From Streptomyces sp. NBC_01353 (GTDB lineage: Bacteria; Actinomycetota; Actinomycetes; Streptomycetales; Streptomycetaceae): 64,000 bases of DNA. The notes beneath the pieces were generated by a model. It saw only the letters and a list, made by a program, of their open reading frames with translations. It was not told the DNA's origin and did not search any database. Both the position numbers and the translations under genes were made by a program. The stretch lies in assembly GCF_036237275.1 (NCBI RefSeq), contig NZ_CP108352.1, forward strand, positions 5,208,001 through 5,272,000. Reading direction: 5' to 3'. Shown one piece after another: positions 1-9,076 of this stretch (position 1 is the first letter of the stretch; every line of letters begins with the position of its first letter).

Positions 1-1
1 C

Positions 2-178
2 GCCGTACGGAACACCTCGCCGGGCCGGGCGAGGATCTGGCGGCTCTACATGGCCGCCTGCGCGGTCGCGTTCGAGCGCAACCGGATCGGCGTGAACCAG
101 TTCCTCGCGGTGAGGACACCGGAGTCGGGCACCTCGGGCGTGGCGCTGCGGCCGCGGGTGTGGAACGAGAAGCCGTAG
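2..178 (+). CDS. Cyclopropane-fatty-acyl-phospholipid synthase, C-terminal fragment (5' end outside window)
   Basis: Only the last 58 codons are present, read from base 2 and ending at TAG. The translation contains the tail motif RIWRLYMAACAVAFERNRIG followed by VNQFLAVRTPE. This is typical of the C-terminus of SAM-dependent cyclopropane-fatty-acid synthases, cytosolic enzymes that add a methylene bridge to unsaturated acyl chains of membrane lipids. The catalytic core and SAM site lie upstream of the window, so assignment rests on the tail alone. A perfect hairpin follows 13 bases after the stop. The gene converges on the ABC transporter to its right. Confidence 0.8.
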   Translation, partial: AVRNTSPGRARIWRLYMAACAVAFERNRIGVNQFLAVRTPESGTSGVALRPRVWNEKP

Positions 179-191
179 CCGTACGTACGCA

Positions 192-230
192 GAAGGGCCG
201 GGCTCCCGTTCAGGGGGAGCCCGGCCCTTC
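192..230. terminator. Bidirectional hairpin terminator
   Basis: A perfect 16-bp stem (192-207 pairing with 215-230) with a 7-base loop lies between two convergent genes. There is no long T-run, as is usual in Streptomyces. It can serve both the fatty-acid synthase and the ABC permease. Confidence 0.85.
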
Positions 231-254
231 CTCGTATCCGTACCGCCGGTCGAA

Positions 255-2792
255 CTACTCGGCCTTGATCGCCGTCAGCATGTTCAGCTTCGCGGCGCTG
301 CGGGCCGGCCACAGCGAGGCCAGGACACCGACCAGCGCGGCGGCGAGCAGGAAGAGCCCGATCCGGTCCCAGGGCAGCACCAGGGCGTAGCCCGGCAGGC
401 TGCTCTTGATCGTCTCGCCGATCGCCCATCCGAGGAACGAGCCGAGACCGATACCGACGACCGCGCCGAACACCGCGATGACCACGGCCTCCAGACGGAC
501 CATCCGCTTCACGCGGCGACGGTCGAGACCGATCGCCCGCAGCATCCCGATCTCCTGCTGCCGCTCGAACACCGACATGGCGAGGGTGTTCACGACACCG
601 AGCACCGCGATGATCAGGGCCATCGCCAGCAGGCCGTACATGATGTTGAGCAGGATGTTGATGGGGCCGCCGAACGAGTCGCGGATGTCCTTCTGGTCCA
701 TCACCGAGATGGCCGGGTTCTCACCGAGGGCCTTGATCAGGGCGCCCTCGCCGGCCGCCGACTCACCGCCGTCCATCTTCACCAGGATCTGCATGATGAG
801 GGGCTTCTCGGTGTGGGCGTTGACGATCTTGGCGTCGATCAGCACGGGGGAGACGAACTCGTTCTCCTCGTAGACCGCGCCGACGGTCAGCTTGCCCTTC
901 TTGTCGTCCTCGAAGGTGACCGGCAGGGAGTCGCCGACCTTCCAGCCCTGCTTGTCCGCGGTTTTCTGGGCGACCGCGATCTGGCCCTTGCCGAGCGTGT
1001 CGAGCGAGCCCTTGACGACCTTCAGGTTCAGCACCTGCTCGATGTCGCCCGGGGTGACACCGGAGGCGGCCCGGAAGTCGCCCCCGAGCTCGAGGTAGTC
1101 GGCCTGCTGAGGCGAGACCGCGACGACGCCCGGCGCCTTCTCCAGGGCGGTCAGAGCGGTCTGGTCGAGACCGGGGCCCGAGCCCTGGGCCATCGTGACC
1201 ATGTAGTCGGCCTTGAGGTAGTCGACCGTCATCCGGTCGATGGCCGAGCCCACCGTGGCACCGAGCACCGACAGTCCGGTGACGAGGGTCAGACCGATGG
1301 CCAGCGCGGACGCGGTGGCTCCGGTACGGCGGGGGTTACGGACCGCGTTCTGCCCGGCGAGCTTGCCGGAGACCCCGAAGAGCTTGACGATGAGCGGCCG
1401 GAAGAGCGCGATGACCGGGCGGGACAGCAGCGGGATCAGCACGATCACACCGATGAGCGCGAAGAACGCGCCGGCCCCGACGAGCATCCGGCCCATGTCG
1501 GCGCCCTTGGCCGCGCCGACGACGATCAGCATCGCGCCGAGCGCGGTGATCGCGCCGCCGATGGAGTTGCGGACGACCAGCGACTTGGTGGTGGCCACCG
1601 CGTGGACGCTGCTCATCGCCGCCACCGGCGGGATCTTCGCGGCCCGGCGGCCGGGCAGCCAGGCGGCGAACATCGTGATCAGGACACCCACGGCGAGCGC
1701 GGAGATCACCGGGGTGGCGCCCAGGATCAGCGGGCCGTCGGGCATCTTCAGCTCGAAGGCCGCCATGCCCGCGCGCAGTCCGATCGCGAGGCCGACACCG
1801 AGCGCGTATCCGATGACGGAGGCGACCAGACCGACCAGACCGGCCTCGGCGAGCACCGAGCGGGTGATCTGCTTGCGTGAGGCACCCACGGCCCGCATCA
1901 GGGCGAGTTCCTTGGTGCGCTGGGCGACCAGCATCGTGAAGGTGTTGGAGATCAGGAAGACGCCGACGAAGAGCGCGATGCCGGCGAAGCCGAGCAGTAC
2001 CTGCTTGAAGGCGCCGAGACCGGCCTCGATGTCACGGGCCTGCCGGTCGGCCAGCTCCTGGCCGGTCTCCGCCTGGGCCTCCTTCGGCATGACCTTCAGC
2101 ACGGCGTCGAGGAGCGTGGCGTCGTCGGTGCCCGGGGTCGCCGTGACGGTCATGTCCGAGTAGTAGCCCGGCTTCAGGTAGAGCTTCTGGGCCACGTCGG
2201 TGTCGAAGAGGATCAGGCTGCCGCCGGCGTTGACCGCGCCGTCCTCGGTGGTGAAGACACCGGAGAGGGTGAACGGCTGCACCGGGCCGTTCGTGGCGAC
2301 ACGGACACGGTCACCGACCTGGTAGCCGCCCTTGGCGGCGGTCTCCTTGTCGAGGGCGACCTGGTCGTCCTGGACAGGGCCGGTGCCGGAGGTGAAGTCG
2401 TACGCCCGGTCCTTGCCGTCCTTGCCGGGGGCGAAGTTGGTGCCCTTGTTGGACCAGCCGCCACCGATCAGCTTGCCCTCCTTGTCGGGCACGCCGGCGA
2501 AGCCGGAGACCCGGCCGGTGGCGGAGGCGACCCCGTCGACCTGTCCGACCTTCGCCAGGACCTGCTCGGAGATGCCGGGCGTCTTCTTGGCCTGGTCGGG
2601 GTTCGGGTAGAGGGTGGCGGCGACGGCGACGTCGTCGTAGCTCTTGGCCGACTGGTTGCGGAAGGCGTGGGACAGGGTGTCGGTGAAGACCAGGGTGCCG
2701 GAGACGAAGGCCACGCCGAGCATGACGGCGAGCACGGTCATCAGCAGCCGGGCCTTGTGCGCGAGTACGTTGCGCAAGGCGGTACGGAACAT
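255..2792 (-). CDS. ABC transporter permease, FtsX/MacB type
   Basis: 845 residues. The start MFRTALRNVLAHKARLLMTV has a CCAGGA ribosome site; an upstream in-frame ATG at 2864 has no such support and would add an untypical Pro-rich extension. Layout: TM1 near residues 18-38, a large extracytoplasmic MacB-like domain (about 45-250), three TM helices with an FtsX signature (RTKELALMRAVGASRKQI, about 290-430), a second extracytoplasmic domain, and a second FtsX block (FERQQEIGMLRAIGLDRRRV). This duplicated arrangement is usual for actinobacterial FtsX-family exporters. It is paired with the ATPase just upstream on the same strand. The substrate is unknown; lipid or peptide export or envelope stress functions are typical of the family. 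Confidence 0.93.
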   Translation of the reverse strand: MFRTALRNVLAHKARLLMTVLAVMLGVAFVSGTLVFTDTLSHAFRNQSAKSYDDVAVAATLYPNPDQAKKTPGISEQVLAKVGQVDGVASATGRVSGFAGVPDKEGKLIGGGWSNKGTNFAPGKDGKDRAYDFTSGTGPVQDDQVALDKETAAKGGYQVGDRVRVATNGPVQPFTLSGVFTTEDGAVNAGGSLILFDTDVAQKLYLKPGYYSDMTVTATPGTDDATLLDAVLKVMPKEAQAETGQELADRQARDIEAGLGAFKQVLLGFAGIALFVGVFLISNTFTMLVAQRTKELALMRAVGASRKQITRSVLAEAGLVGLVASVIGYALGVGLAIGLRAGMAAFELKMPDGPLILGATPVISALAVGVLITMFAAWLPGRRAAKIPPVAAMSSVHAVATTKSLVVRNSIGGAITALGAMLIVVGAAKGADMGRMLVGAGAFFALIGVIVLIPLLSRPVIALFRPLIVKLFGVSGKLAGQNAVRNPRRTGATASALAIGLTLVTGLSVLGATVGSAIDRMTVDYLKADYMVTMAQGSGPGLDQTALTALEKAPGVVAVSPQQADYLELGGDFRAASGVTPGDIEQVLNLKVVKGSLDTLGKGQIAVAQKTADKQGWKVGDSLPVTFEDDKKGKLTVGAVYEENEFVSPVLIDAKIVNAHTEKPLIMQILVKMDGGESAAGEGALIKALGENPAISVMDQKDIRDSFGGPINILLNIMYGLLAMALIIAVLGVVNTLAMSVFERQQEIGMLRAIGLDRRRVKRMVRLEAVVIAVFGAVVGIGLGSFLGWAIGETIKSSLPGYALVLPWDRIGLFLLAAALVGVLASLWPARSAAKLNMLTAIKAE

Positions 2793-2952
2793 ATGTGTGT
2801 CCTGGAGTGGGGCCGGCGCCTGCGGCGGGCCGGGAAGTGAGAGGGCGGGGAGGACGGGGCGCACCCGGCTCGTGGCCGGGCGCCGCCACGGTCCCCGCGT
2901 GGGCGGGGCTCCGGGGCCGGGCCCCGGGACGGCGCGGTGAGGCGCCGCCGCC

Positions 2953-3723
2953 TCAGCTCGTGCGGCCCTTCGCGTCGAAGGCCTTCATGCGGTCCAGCAC
3001 GCCGTCCGCCGTCGGGGCGATCATCTCGTCGACGATCCGGCCGTCCGCGAGGAAGATCACCCGGTCCGCGTAGGACGCGGCGACCGGGTCGTGGGTGACC
3101 ATGACGACCGTCTGGCCCAGCTCCCGTACCGAATTGCGCAGGAAGCCCAGCACCTCGGCGCCCGAGCGCGAGTCCAGGTTTCCGGTCGGCTCGTCACCGA
3201 AGATGATCTCGGGGCGGGAGGCCAGCGCGCGGGCCACGGCGACGCGCTGCTGCTGGCCGCCGGAGAGCTGCGCGGGACGGTGGCTCAGCCGGCCGGACAG
3301 GCCGATCATGTCGATGACCTTCTCCACCCACTGCTTGTCGGGCTTACGGCCGGCGATGTCCATCGGCAGCGTGATGTTCTCCATGGCCGTCAGTGTCGGC
3401 AGCAGGTTGAACGCCTGGAAGATGAAGCCGATCTTGTCCCGGCGCAGCTGCGTGAGCTGCTTGTCCTTCAGGGTGCTCAGCTCGGTCTCGCCGAGGCGGA
3501 CCGAACCGGAGCTGAAGGAGTCCAGGCCGGCGACGCAGTGCATCAGGGTGGACTTGCCGGAGCCGGAGGGGCCCATGATCGCGGTGAACTCGCCCTGGCG
3601 GAAGTCCACGGTGACCTGGTCGAGGGCGACCACCTGGGTCTCGCCCTGTCCGTAGACCTTCGAGAGATCCGTGGCGCGGGCGGCCACCGCGGTGGCGCGG
3701 GACACGGTGGGGGTGGTGGTCAC
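2953..3723 (-). CDS. ABC transporter ATP-binding protein (LolD/MacB type)
   Basis: 256 residues from a GTG start preceded by GGAG at good spacing. Open sequence continues much further upstream, but the homologous region begins with the Thr-rich VTTTPTVSRAT segment. Walker A is GPSGSGKST, the Q-loop lies in FIFQAFNLLPTLT, the ABC signature is LSGGQQQRVAVARAL, Walker B is IIFGDEPTGNLDS, and the switch His is in VMVTHDP. It energises the adjacent FtsX-type permease, which lies about 160 bases downstream in the same direction, so the two form one transporter operon. Confidence 0.95.
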   Translation of the reverse strand: MTTTPTVSRATAVAARATDLSKVYGQGETQVVALDQVTVDFRQGEFTAIMGPSGSGKSTLMHCVAGLDSFSSGSVRLGETELSTLKDKQLTQLRRDKIGFIFQAFNLLPTLTAMENITLPMDIAGRKPDKQWVEKVIDMIGLSGRLSHRPAQLSGGQQQRVAVARALASRPEIIFGDEPTGNLDSRSGAEVLGFLRNSVRELGQTVVMVTHDPVAASYADRVIFLADGRIVDEMIAPTADGVLDRMKAFDAKGRTS

Positions 3724-4122
3724 GAGGGAGACTCCTGTCACTGCGGACGTTTGGGAACCACTCCATCGTGTCGAGCGTTGAGGCCCGGAGCGTCCGTCCA
3801 CGTGCCCGTTCCTGGGGCAGCCTGGAGTCGGACCGGGGGGCCCGCCCCTCCTCCTGAGGTATGACAGGACCCCTGAGACGCCCTCGGAGCGCGGACCGGG
3901 CCGGGATCCCGCGGGCGATGTGACATAGATGCGGCGAGTTTTCGTCATTCCGGCGTACGCGTCTTTGCGCCTGCGACCCCTGTCACAGTTCGTCAGATGG
4001 GGCCCCACCTGCACTGACACACCCTCAGACGTCAATAAAATAAGACAACATCGGGCCGGCGTTCCGCTGAACGGGGGAAGCGTCCCGATAGGCTCATGTG
4101 CCAATGCGGAGCCGCGCGCCAT
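3724..4122. other. Intergenic region between ABC transporter operon and bldA
   Basis: About 400 bases without a convincing gene. It must hold the leftward promoter of the ABC operon and the rightward promoter of bldA. An AT-rich island (about 4031-4060, unusual for this genome) lies upstream of the tRNA. A weak candidate bldA promoter is CTGAAC (4067-4072), 16 bases, then TAGGCT (4089-4094). Open frames here lack Streptomyces codon bias and I reject them. Confidence 0.4.
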
Positions 4123-4204
4123 GCCCGGGTGGTGGAATGCAGACACGGCGAGCTTAAACCTCGCTGGCCTTCGGGCCGTACCGGTTCGAGTCCGGTTCCG
4201 GGCA
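4123..4204 (+). tRNA. bldA: tRNA-Leu(TAA), the UUA-decoding tRNA BldA
   Basis: The cloverleaf can be drawn directly. The acceptor 4123-4129 pairs with 4197-4203 (one G-T pair). The anticodon stem 4148-4152 pairs with 4160-4164, with loop CTTAAAC giving anticodon TAA at 4155-4157. A long class II variable arm (GGCC TTCG GGCC, 4166-4177) and a T-arm 4180-4196 follow. The 3' CCA is not encoded. In Streptomyces UUA is very rare and this tRNA, bldA, is needed for sporulation and antibiotic production. It is dispensable for vegetative growth because essential genes avoid TTA. The long variable arm and anticodon make the identity secure. Promoter and terminator are not clear. Confidence 0.97.
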
Positions 4205-4306
4205 CAGCTCACCCCATATAGACCGCCGGGTCTCTCTAACGATCTCGGAAAGATCCTCCCCGAGCACTAGGGAGTTTCTTTTGCTTCCGCATTACTCTTG
4301 ACGCAA

Positions 4307-4323
4307 GGCCGCGCAGTGCGGCC
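4307..4323 (+). promoter_or_regulatory. Leader hairpin just upstream of the BI-1 gene ribosome site
   Basis: GGCCGC (4307-4312) and GCGGCC (4318-4323) form a perfect 6-bp inverted repeat that ends 3-4 bases before the AAGGAG ribosome site. A TTGACG hexamer lies at 4298-4303. It may be an operator or an mRNA hairpin affecting initiation; function is inferred only. Confidence 0.4.
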
Positions 4324-4336
4324 ATGAAGGAGTGAG

Positions 4337-5221
4337 ATGAGGAGCAGCAACCCGGTCTTCTCGCGACGGGGGTTCAGCCGCGACAACGGCTACGCCGGCT
4401 TCAACGCGCAGCAGCCGCAGGCCGGGGGCCCCGCCGTCGGAACCACCCCGTACGCCGAAGGCGCGACGAACCCGTACGCGACCAACCCGTACGCGCAGGA
4501 CACCCAGCTCGGCGCCCCGCAGCAGACGCGCGGCGATGTGATGACGATCGACGACGTCGTGAGCCGTACGGCCATGACGCTCGGCACGGTCGTGGTCACC
4601 GCCGCCCTCGCGTGGTTCCTGCTGCCCGTCGACGAGGCGAACCTCGGCAAGTCCTACGGCATCGCCATCGGCGCCGCCCTGGTGGCCTTCGTCCTGGCGA
4701 TGGTGCAGTCCTTCAAGCGCAAGGCCTCGCCCGCGCTGATCCTGGCCTACGCGGCGTTCGAGGGTGTCTTCCTCGGCGTCATCTCGGCCACGGTCTCGAC
4801 CTACATCTCGCCCGGTGTGGTCGCGCAGGCGGTCCTCGGCACGATGGCGGTCTTCGCCGGCGTGCTGATCGCCTACAAGATGCGCTGGATCCGTGTGACC
4901 CGCCGCTTCTACGGCTTCGTGATGGCGGCCGCGATCGGCTTCATCCTGCTGATGGCGGTCAACGCGATCTTCTCGCTCTTCGACGGCGCCGGTGACGGCC
5001 TGGGCTTCCGCAGCGGCGGCCTCGGCATCCTCTTCGGTGTCATCGGCATCATCCTCGGTGCCTGCTTCCTCGCCCTCGACTTCAAGCAGGTCGAGGACGG
5101 CGTGACGTACGGCGCCCCGCGCGAGGAGTCCTGGCTGGCGGCCTTCGGCCTCACCCTGACCCTCGTGTGGATCTACCTGGAGATGCTGCGCCTGCTGTCG
5201 ATCCTGCAGGGCGACGACTGA
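4337..5221 (+). CDS. Bax inhibitor-1/YccA family membrane protein
   Basis: 294 residues, ATG start with AAGGAG seven bases upstream. The first ~70 residues are a cytoplasmic, Pro/Tyr/Asn-rich tail with NPYA repeats (NPYATNPYAQ). This is followed by seven predicted hydrophobic helices between about residues 80 and 290, the usual BI-1 topology. The C-terminal part carries acidic residues (DFKQVEDG) like those of the BI-1 pH-sensing core. Family members are H+/Ca2+ leak channels or stress modulators; the role in Streptomyces is not established. It is monocistronic, directly after bldA and before a convergent terminator. Confidence 0.88.
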   Translation: MRSSNPVFSRRGFSRDNGYAGFNAQQPQAGGPAVGTTPYAEGATNPYATNPYAQDTQLGAPQQTRGDVMTIDDVVSRTAMTLGTVVVTAALAWFLLPVDEANLGKSYGIAIGAALVAFVLAMVQSFKRKASPALILAYAAFEGVFLGVISATVSTYISPGVVAQAVLGTMAVFAGVLIAYKMRWIRVTRRFYGFVMAAAIGFILLMAVNAIFSLFDGAGDGLGFRSGGLGILFGVIGIILGACFLALDFKQVEDGVTYGAPREESWLAAFGLTLTLVWIYLEMLRLLSILQGDD

Positions 5222-5240
5222 CGCACCGCTCGTGTGTGAC

Positions 5241-5276
5241 GAAGGGCCCGTCCGGCTTCCGCCGGGCGGGCCCTTC
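5241..5276. terminator. Bidirectional hairpin terminator
   Basis: A 10-bp outer stem (5241-5250 with 5267-5276) plus an inner CCGGC/GCCGG stem lies between the convergent BI-1 and TetR genes. Confidence 0.85.
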
Positions 5277-5283
5277 CGCGTTC

Positions 5284-5847
5284 TCAGCCCTTGAGCGCGG
5301 CCTCCAGGAGCACCCGGGCCGCCTCCTTCGCCTGCGTGGCCGGCTCGGGGGAGCCGTTGATGCCGGCGACGGCCATGGCGCCGTTGGCGAGCAGCGCCAG
5401 CTGGTCGGCGAGCTCCGACGGCGCGCCGAGGGCGTCCGTCTGCTCGGCGAAGTAACCCCGCAGGGCCTGTTTGTGGCCGCGGGCGATGTCGGCGACGTCC
5501 GCCGAGATGCCGCCCATCTCGCCGAAGGTGTTGATGAAGGCGCAGCCCCGGAAGCCGGGGTCGGCGAACCAGTCGCCGAGGTAGTCGAAGACCGCCAGGG
5601 CGCGCTCGTACGGGGTGCCGGCGTGACTCGCTCCGTGGGCGGCGATGGCCTCCCGTACGGCCGCGTCGCGGCGGTTGAGGACGGCCCAGACCAGATGGTC
5701 CTTGGACGGATAGAGCTGGTAGAGACGCTTGAGGGAGACGCCGGACGTGGTGCGGATGGCGTCCATGCCGACCGCCTGCACGCCCCGCTCGTCGAAGAGG
5801 GCCTCGGCGGCTTCCAGGAGCCGTAGCTCGGCGGTTTCCGTGTCCAT
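5284..5847 (-). CDS. TetR/AcrR family transcriptional regulator
   Basis: 187 residues. The N-terminal HTH covers about residues 8-55 (LLEAAEALFDERGVQAVGMD, then SGVSLKRLYQLYPSKDHLVW). An all-helical ligand/dimer domain follows, with FADPGFRGCAFINTF, a motif common in TetR proteins of the LmrA/YxaF-like subgroup. Twin palindromes lie just upstream of its start, so autoregulation is likely. No divergent target gene sits immediately on the other side: the next gene upstream is transcribed in the same direction. The regulator may mainly control itself or act elsewhere. Ligand unknown. Confidence 0.92.
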   Translation of the reverse strand: MDTETAELRLLEAAEALFDERGVQAVGMDAIRTTSGVSLKRLYQLYPSKDHLVWAVLNRRDAAVREAIAAHGASHAGTPYERALAVFDYLGDWFADPGFRGCAFINTFGEMGGISADVADIARGHKQALRGYFAEQTDALGAPSELADQLALLANGAMAVAGINGSPEPATQAKEAARVLLEAALKG

Positions 5848-5867
5848 CGCCCGATCACCCCATCAGT

Positions 5868-5919
5868 GGAGAATCATCGTTCTCTCACTCTACAGGGATT
5901 GGGGAACGATGGTTCTCCC
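5868..5919. promoter_or_regulatory. Twin TetR-type operators
   Basis: Two 19-bp near-identical palindromic sites, 5868-5886 and 5901-5919, match GGRGAAYSATSGTTCTCYC. Centre-to-centre distance is 33 bp, about three helical turns. Each is an imperfect palindrome. They sit 20-70 bases upstream of the TetR gene start, where its promoter must lie. Autoregulation is inferred. Confidence 0.75.
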
Positions 5920-5972
5920 TGTCGGGGCGGGGTCGACGGGGGCCCGCACGGGCGGACCCCCGGTGCGGAGTG

Positions 5973-6203
5973 TCAGAGCAGCCGACGGGCCGCTCGCCGA
6001 AGGTCGTACTCGTGGATGATCGCCTTCGCGTGGCCGTACGCGAGGTCGTGCTCGCCCCGGAGCCAGCTCACCTTCTCCTCGAAGCGGATGAGGGAGGGGC
6101 CTTCCTCGACGGTGCGAAGCCAGTCGGAGACTTCACGACCGGTGCAATGAGGGATGCGGGCGAGCAGGTTGCGATGGGTCTCTTCGGAGAATGCGTGGGA
6201 CAT
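5973..6203 (-). CDS. DUF4287 domain small protein
   Basis: 76 residues. The sequence HAFSEETHRNLLARIPHCTG followed by EVSDWLRTV and LAYGHAKAIIHEYDLRRAAR matches the small DUF4287 family, found alone or fused to DUF5655 in actinobacteria. It has no known function. It is soluble and basic at the C-terminus, with no signal peptide. It lies just upstream of the TetR gene on the same strand, but the twin operators lie between them, so it has its own promoter or reads through into tetR. Confidence 0.8.
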   Translation of the reverse strand: MSHAFSEETHRNLLARIPHCTGREVSDWLRTVEEGPSLIRFEEKVSWLRGEHDLAYGHAKAIIHEYDLRRAARRLL

Positions 6204-6303
6204 CGGCGCCTCCGGACGCGTGTTGCCGTGTGCTCCTTCCCGTCACCGTGCCTGAGTGCCGGGCCGTTGGCAACAGTCCCCGGAGGGCGCGTAGGGTCGC
6301 GCC

Positions 6304-6633
6304 GTGCTTGATACGAGTGAACTGACCGCCGTCGTCGAACGGTTCGCCGACCGGCTGCGGGCCGCCCCGCAGAGCCGCCTCCAGCGTGGCGCGGCTGCCG
6401 AAGGGCTTGAGCTGGCCAGGGAGTTGGCGCTCCTGGCGCAGCGGATCGAGGAGCCGGAGGGCGCCGGGAGGATCATGCCGGACGCCGGTGTGTTCGCGGT
6501 CGCCGACCAACTCGTCGTGGCCGGAAACGATCTGGCGGAGATTCTGCGAACGGCCCCGGCCGGCTCCCTGGAACGGGAGCTGGGCGAGGCCGTGAGGCTG
6601 GTCCGGGAGGCCGCGGAGCGTTCGGGGCTCTGA
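6304..6633 (+). CDS. Conserved hypothetical protein, helical
   Basis: 109 residues from a GTG start (VLDTSELTAVVERFADRL). It is predicted almost entirely alpha-helical, with charged heptad-like patterning and no membrane segment or signal peptide. Codon use is typical of the chromosome, supporting a real gene. It diverges from the DUF4287 gene and converges on the next membrane-anchored protein with only 13 bases between stops. I do not recognise a domain. Confidence 0.7.
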   Translation: MLDTSELTAVVERFADRLRAAPQSRLQRGAAAEGLELARELALLAQRIEEPEGAGRIMPDAGVFAVADQLVVAGNDLAEILRTAPAGSLERELGEAVRLVREAAERSGL

Positions 6634-6646
6634 CGGCCCCTGGGGG

Positions 6647-7498
6647 CTACAGCGAGGCGATCACGCGGTCGGCGAGGATGTAGACGTTCTCGTCGTCCGC
6701 GTCCCCGAAGGAGAACGTCAGGGCGTACGCGCCCGAGACCCCCGAACCGCCGAGCAGGACCGGCGTACGGCCGGCGCGCAGGGCGTCCGCGAGACGCTCC
6801 GCGGTCTCCCGGTGGCCGGGGGTCATGCAGAGCGTGGTGCCGTCGGCGAAGACGTACACGTCCAGCGTGCCGAGCGGCCCGGGGCGCACGTCGGTCAGTG
6901 CGGTGCGCGTGTCGGCGAGCTCCTCGAGGCGGGCCACCGTGCGCTCGTGGTCGGTGACCACGGGCGTCTGGACCGGCACGAAGTCGGGGTGCGAGGGGTG
7001 GCGGCGGCGGGCCGCGGCGAGCTCCGGCGAGTCCTCGGCGTACTCGTTCAGCTCGGGGAACTCGTCCAGGACGCTGTCGACGCCGGGGCCGTCCAGCGCG
7101 GCGGCCTCGGCCTCCATCGCCTCCAGGGCCATGGCCTCCAGGCCCGCGAAGTCGGCCTGGCGCGGCACGTAGAAGGGACCGTCCTCGGCGGATCCGCCCA
7201 GGCCGCCGAGCAGGGACGGGGCATCGGCCGCGTCACGTGCCTCCTGAGCCGCCCAGAACGCCCGCGCCTCGGCGAGCTCACGCTCGCGCTCCTCGGCCAG
7301 CGCCTCGGCGACCGCGGCCCGTATCTCGGACGCGGGCGTCTGGCGTGCCTGGGGTACGGACACCCCGTGCGCGGTGGCGAGTTCGCTACGCAGAGCAGTG
7401 ACCTGCTTACGGAGACCGTGGGCGGCGTGCAGGGCGGCGGCGCCCACGGCCGTGGCGGCGGCCGTGGTCACCAGCAGGGCAAGAGACATGGCGCTCAC
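6647..7498 (-). CDS. Hypothetical membrane-anchored coiled-coil protein
   Basis: 283 residues from GTG with GGGAG seven bases upstream. An N-terminal helix (residues 4-26, [20 protein letters not shown]) anchors the protein. It is followed by a charged coiled-coil (about 28-95), an acidic Ala/Glu-rich middle, and a C-terminal globular part (about 190-283) with [19 protein letters not shown] and [15 protein letters not shown] do not recognise the family. The C-terminal half looks like a small alpha/beta domain. A long, structured 5' region precedes it. Confidence 0.75.
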   Translation of the reverse strand: MSAMSLALLVTTAAATAVGAAALHAAHGLRKQVTALRSELATAHGVSVPQARQTPASEIRAAVAEALAEERERELAEARAFWAAQEARDAADAPSLLGGLGGSAEDGPFYVPRQADFAGLEAMALEAMEAEAAALDGPGVDSVLDEFPELNEYAEDSPELAAARRRHPSHPDFVPVQTPVVTDHERTVARLEELADTRTALTDVRPGPLGTLDVYVFADGTTLCMTPGHRETAERLADALRAGRTPVLLGGSGVSGAYALTFSFGDADDENVYILADRVIASL

Positions 7499-7649
7499 TG
7501 ACGTACTCCCGATTCCGAGTCGATCCCCCCGACTTCCTACATCAGCTTGTCGTGGGAGTGCGCCCCCTGTCAGTGCATTACGTCACGAAATGGACAGGTA
7601 TTTGGGCCAGGTGTTTAGTCCCGATGTGGTTGTGACCTGCGGGAACGAC

Positions 7650-7684
7650 TCTCCCCCGGGACATAGGTCACATCCTGGGGGAGA
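7650..7684 (-). terminator. Possible terminator downstream of the thiolase gene
   Basis: TCTCCCCC (7650-7657) pairs with GGGGGAGA (7677-7684) across a 19-base loop. A second inverted repeat, GTGACCT (7632-7638) and AGGTCAC (7665-7671), interleaves with it. These may be a thiolase terminator and/or regulatory elements of the leftward gene at 7498. Nothing else is seen in 7499-7756. Confidence 0.45.
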
Positions 7685-7756
7685 TTCGGTCACGGCTAGG
7701 ACGCGACGGGGTTGGCCGAGGCGTCTTCTGGGCTTAGTTCAAGCGGCCCGGTGGGC

Positions 7757-8977
7757 TCAGCTCAGCCGCTCGATGACCATGGCCATGCCCTGGCCACCGC
7801 CGACGCACATGGTCTCCAGACCGAACTGCTTGTCGTGGAACTGGAGGCTGTTGATCAGCGTGCCGGTGATGCGGGCGCCGGTCATGCCGAAGGGGTGGCC
7901 GACGGCGATGGCGCCACCGTTGACGTTCACCTTGTCCAGGTCCAGACCCAGGTCCTGGTAGGACGGGATGACCTGGGCGGCGAAGGCCTCGTTGATCTCG
8001 GCGAGGTCGATGTCGCCGATGGTCAGGCCGGCGCGCTTGAGCGCCTGCTTGGACGCCTCGACCGGGCCGAGGCCCATGATCTCGGGGGAGAGGCCCGAGA
8101 CGCCGGTGGAGACGATGCGGGCGAGCGGCGTCAGGCCGAGCTCGCGGGCCTTCGTGTCCGACATGATCACGAGCGCGGCGGCGCCGTCGTTGAGCGGGCA
8201 GCAGTTGGCGGCGGTGACCAGGCCGTCGGGGCGGAAGACGGGCTTGAGGCCCTGCACGCCCTCCAGGGTGACGCCGGCGCGCGGGCCGTCGTCGGCGGAG
8301 ACGACGGTGCCGTCCGGGGTCGTCACCGGGGTGATCTCGCGCTCCCAGAAGCCGTTCTTGATGGCCTGCTCGGCGAGGTTCTGCGACCGTACGCCGAACT
8401 CGTCCATCTCCTGGCGGCTGATGCCCTTGAGGCGGGCCAGGTTCTCGGCGGTCTGACCCATGGCGATGTACGCGTCCGGGACGAGGCCGTCCTCGCGCGG
8501 GTCGTGCCAGGAGGAGCCCTCGGATGCCGCGACGGCGGCGGTACGGGCCTCGGCGTCGGCGAAGAGCGGGTTGTGCGTGTCGGGCAGGGAGTCCGAGTTG
8601 CCCTTCGCGAAGCTGGAGACCATCTCGACACCGGCCGAGATGAAGACGTCGCCCTCGCCGGCCTTGATGGCGTGCAGCGCCATGCGGGAGGTCTGGAGGG
8701 AGGAGGAGCAGTAACGGGTGATCGTGCAGCCGGGGAGGTGATCCATCCCCATCTGGACGGCGACGATCCGGCCCAGGTTGTTGCCCTGCTCGCCGCCGGG
8801 GAGGCCACAGCCGAGCATCAGGTCGTCGATGTCCCGCGGGTCCAGCTCGGGGACCTTGGCGAGCGCGGCCTGGATGATGGTCGCGGTGAGGTCGTCGGGC
8901 CGCAGGTCCTTCAGGGAGCCCTTGAAGGCCCGGCCGATCGGGGAGCGGGCGGTCGAGACGATGACGGCTTCGGGCAT
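7757..8977 (-). CDS. Acetyl-CoA C-acyltransferase (thiolase)
   Basis: 406 residues, ATG preceded by GGAG at six bases; longer in-frame starts lack homology. The thiolase nucleophile is Cys90 in [10 protein letters not shown]. The GHPFG His motif lies in [19 protein letters not shown], and the C-terminal catalytic Cys is in [11 protein letters not shown], so all three active-site elements are present. It catalyses thiolytic cleavage or condensation of acyl-CoA in the cytosol; beta-oxidation is the likely role, and substrate length cannot be told. It is monocistronic, with a TetR-type palindrome upstream. Confidence 0.95.
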   Translation of the reverse strand: MPEAVIVSTARSPIGRAFKGSLKDLRPDDLTATIIQAALAKVPELDPRDIDDLMLGCGLPGGEQGNNLGRIVAVQMGMDHLPGCTITRYCSSSLQTSRMALHAIKAGEGDVFISAGVEMVSSFAKGNSDSLPDTHNPLFADAEARTAAVAASEGSSWHDPREDGLVPDAYIAMGQTAENLARLKGISRQEMDEFGVRSQNLAEQAIKNGFWEREITPVTTPDGTVVSADDGPRAGVTLEGVQGLKPVFRPDGLVTAANCCPLNDGAAALVIMSDTKARELGLTPLARIVSTGVSGLSPEIMGLGPVEASKQALKRAGLTIGDIDLAEINEAFAAQVIPSYQDLGLDLDKVNVNGGAIAVGHPFGMTGARITGTLINSLQFHDKQFGLETMCVGGGQGMAMVIERLS

Positions 8978-9076
8978 CACGGCTCCAGGGGGATGCGGGG
9001 TGGACGGACTGAAAGCGAAGCTACCTGCACGTACGGCACGGGTCACCGCCCAGACGGTGTGACGCGGACCTCTTTT

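Noticed and set aside
2953-4212. Long N-terminal extension of the ABC ATPase to base 4212
   Set aside because: The extension runs antisense through the bldA tRNA and has no homology. The GTG at 3723 has a ribosome site and fits family length.
5452-5456. TTA codon in the TetR gene
   Set aside because: The TAA trinucleotide is out of frame; the codons read GGT TAC. The same applies to the TTA-like sites at about 8711 and 58136.
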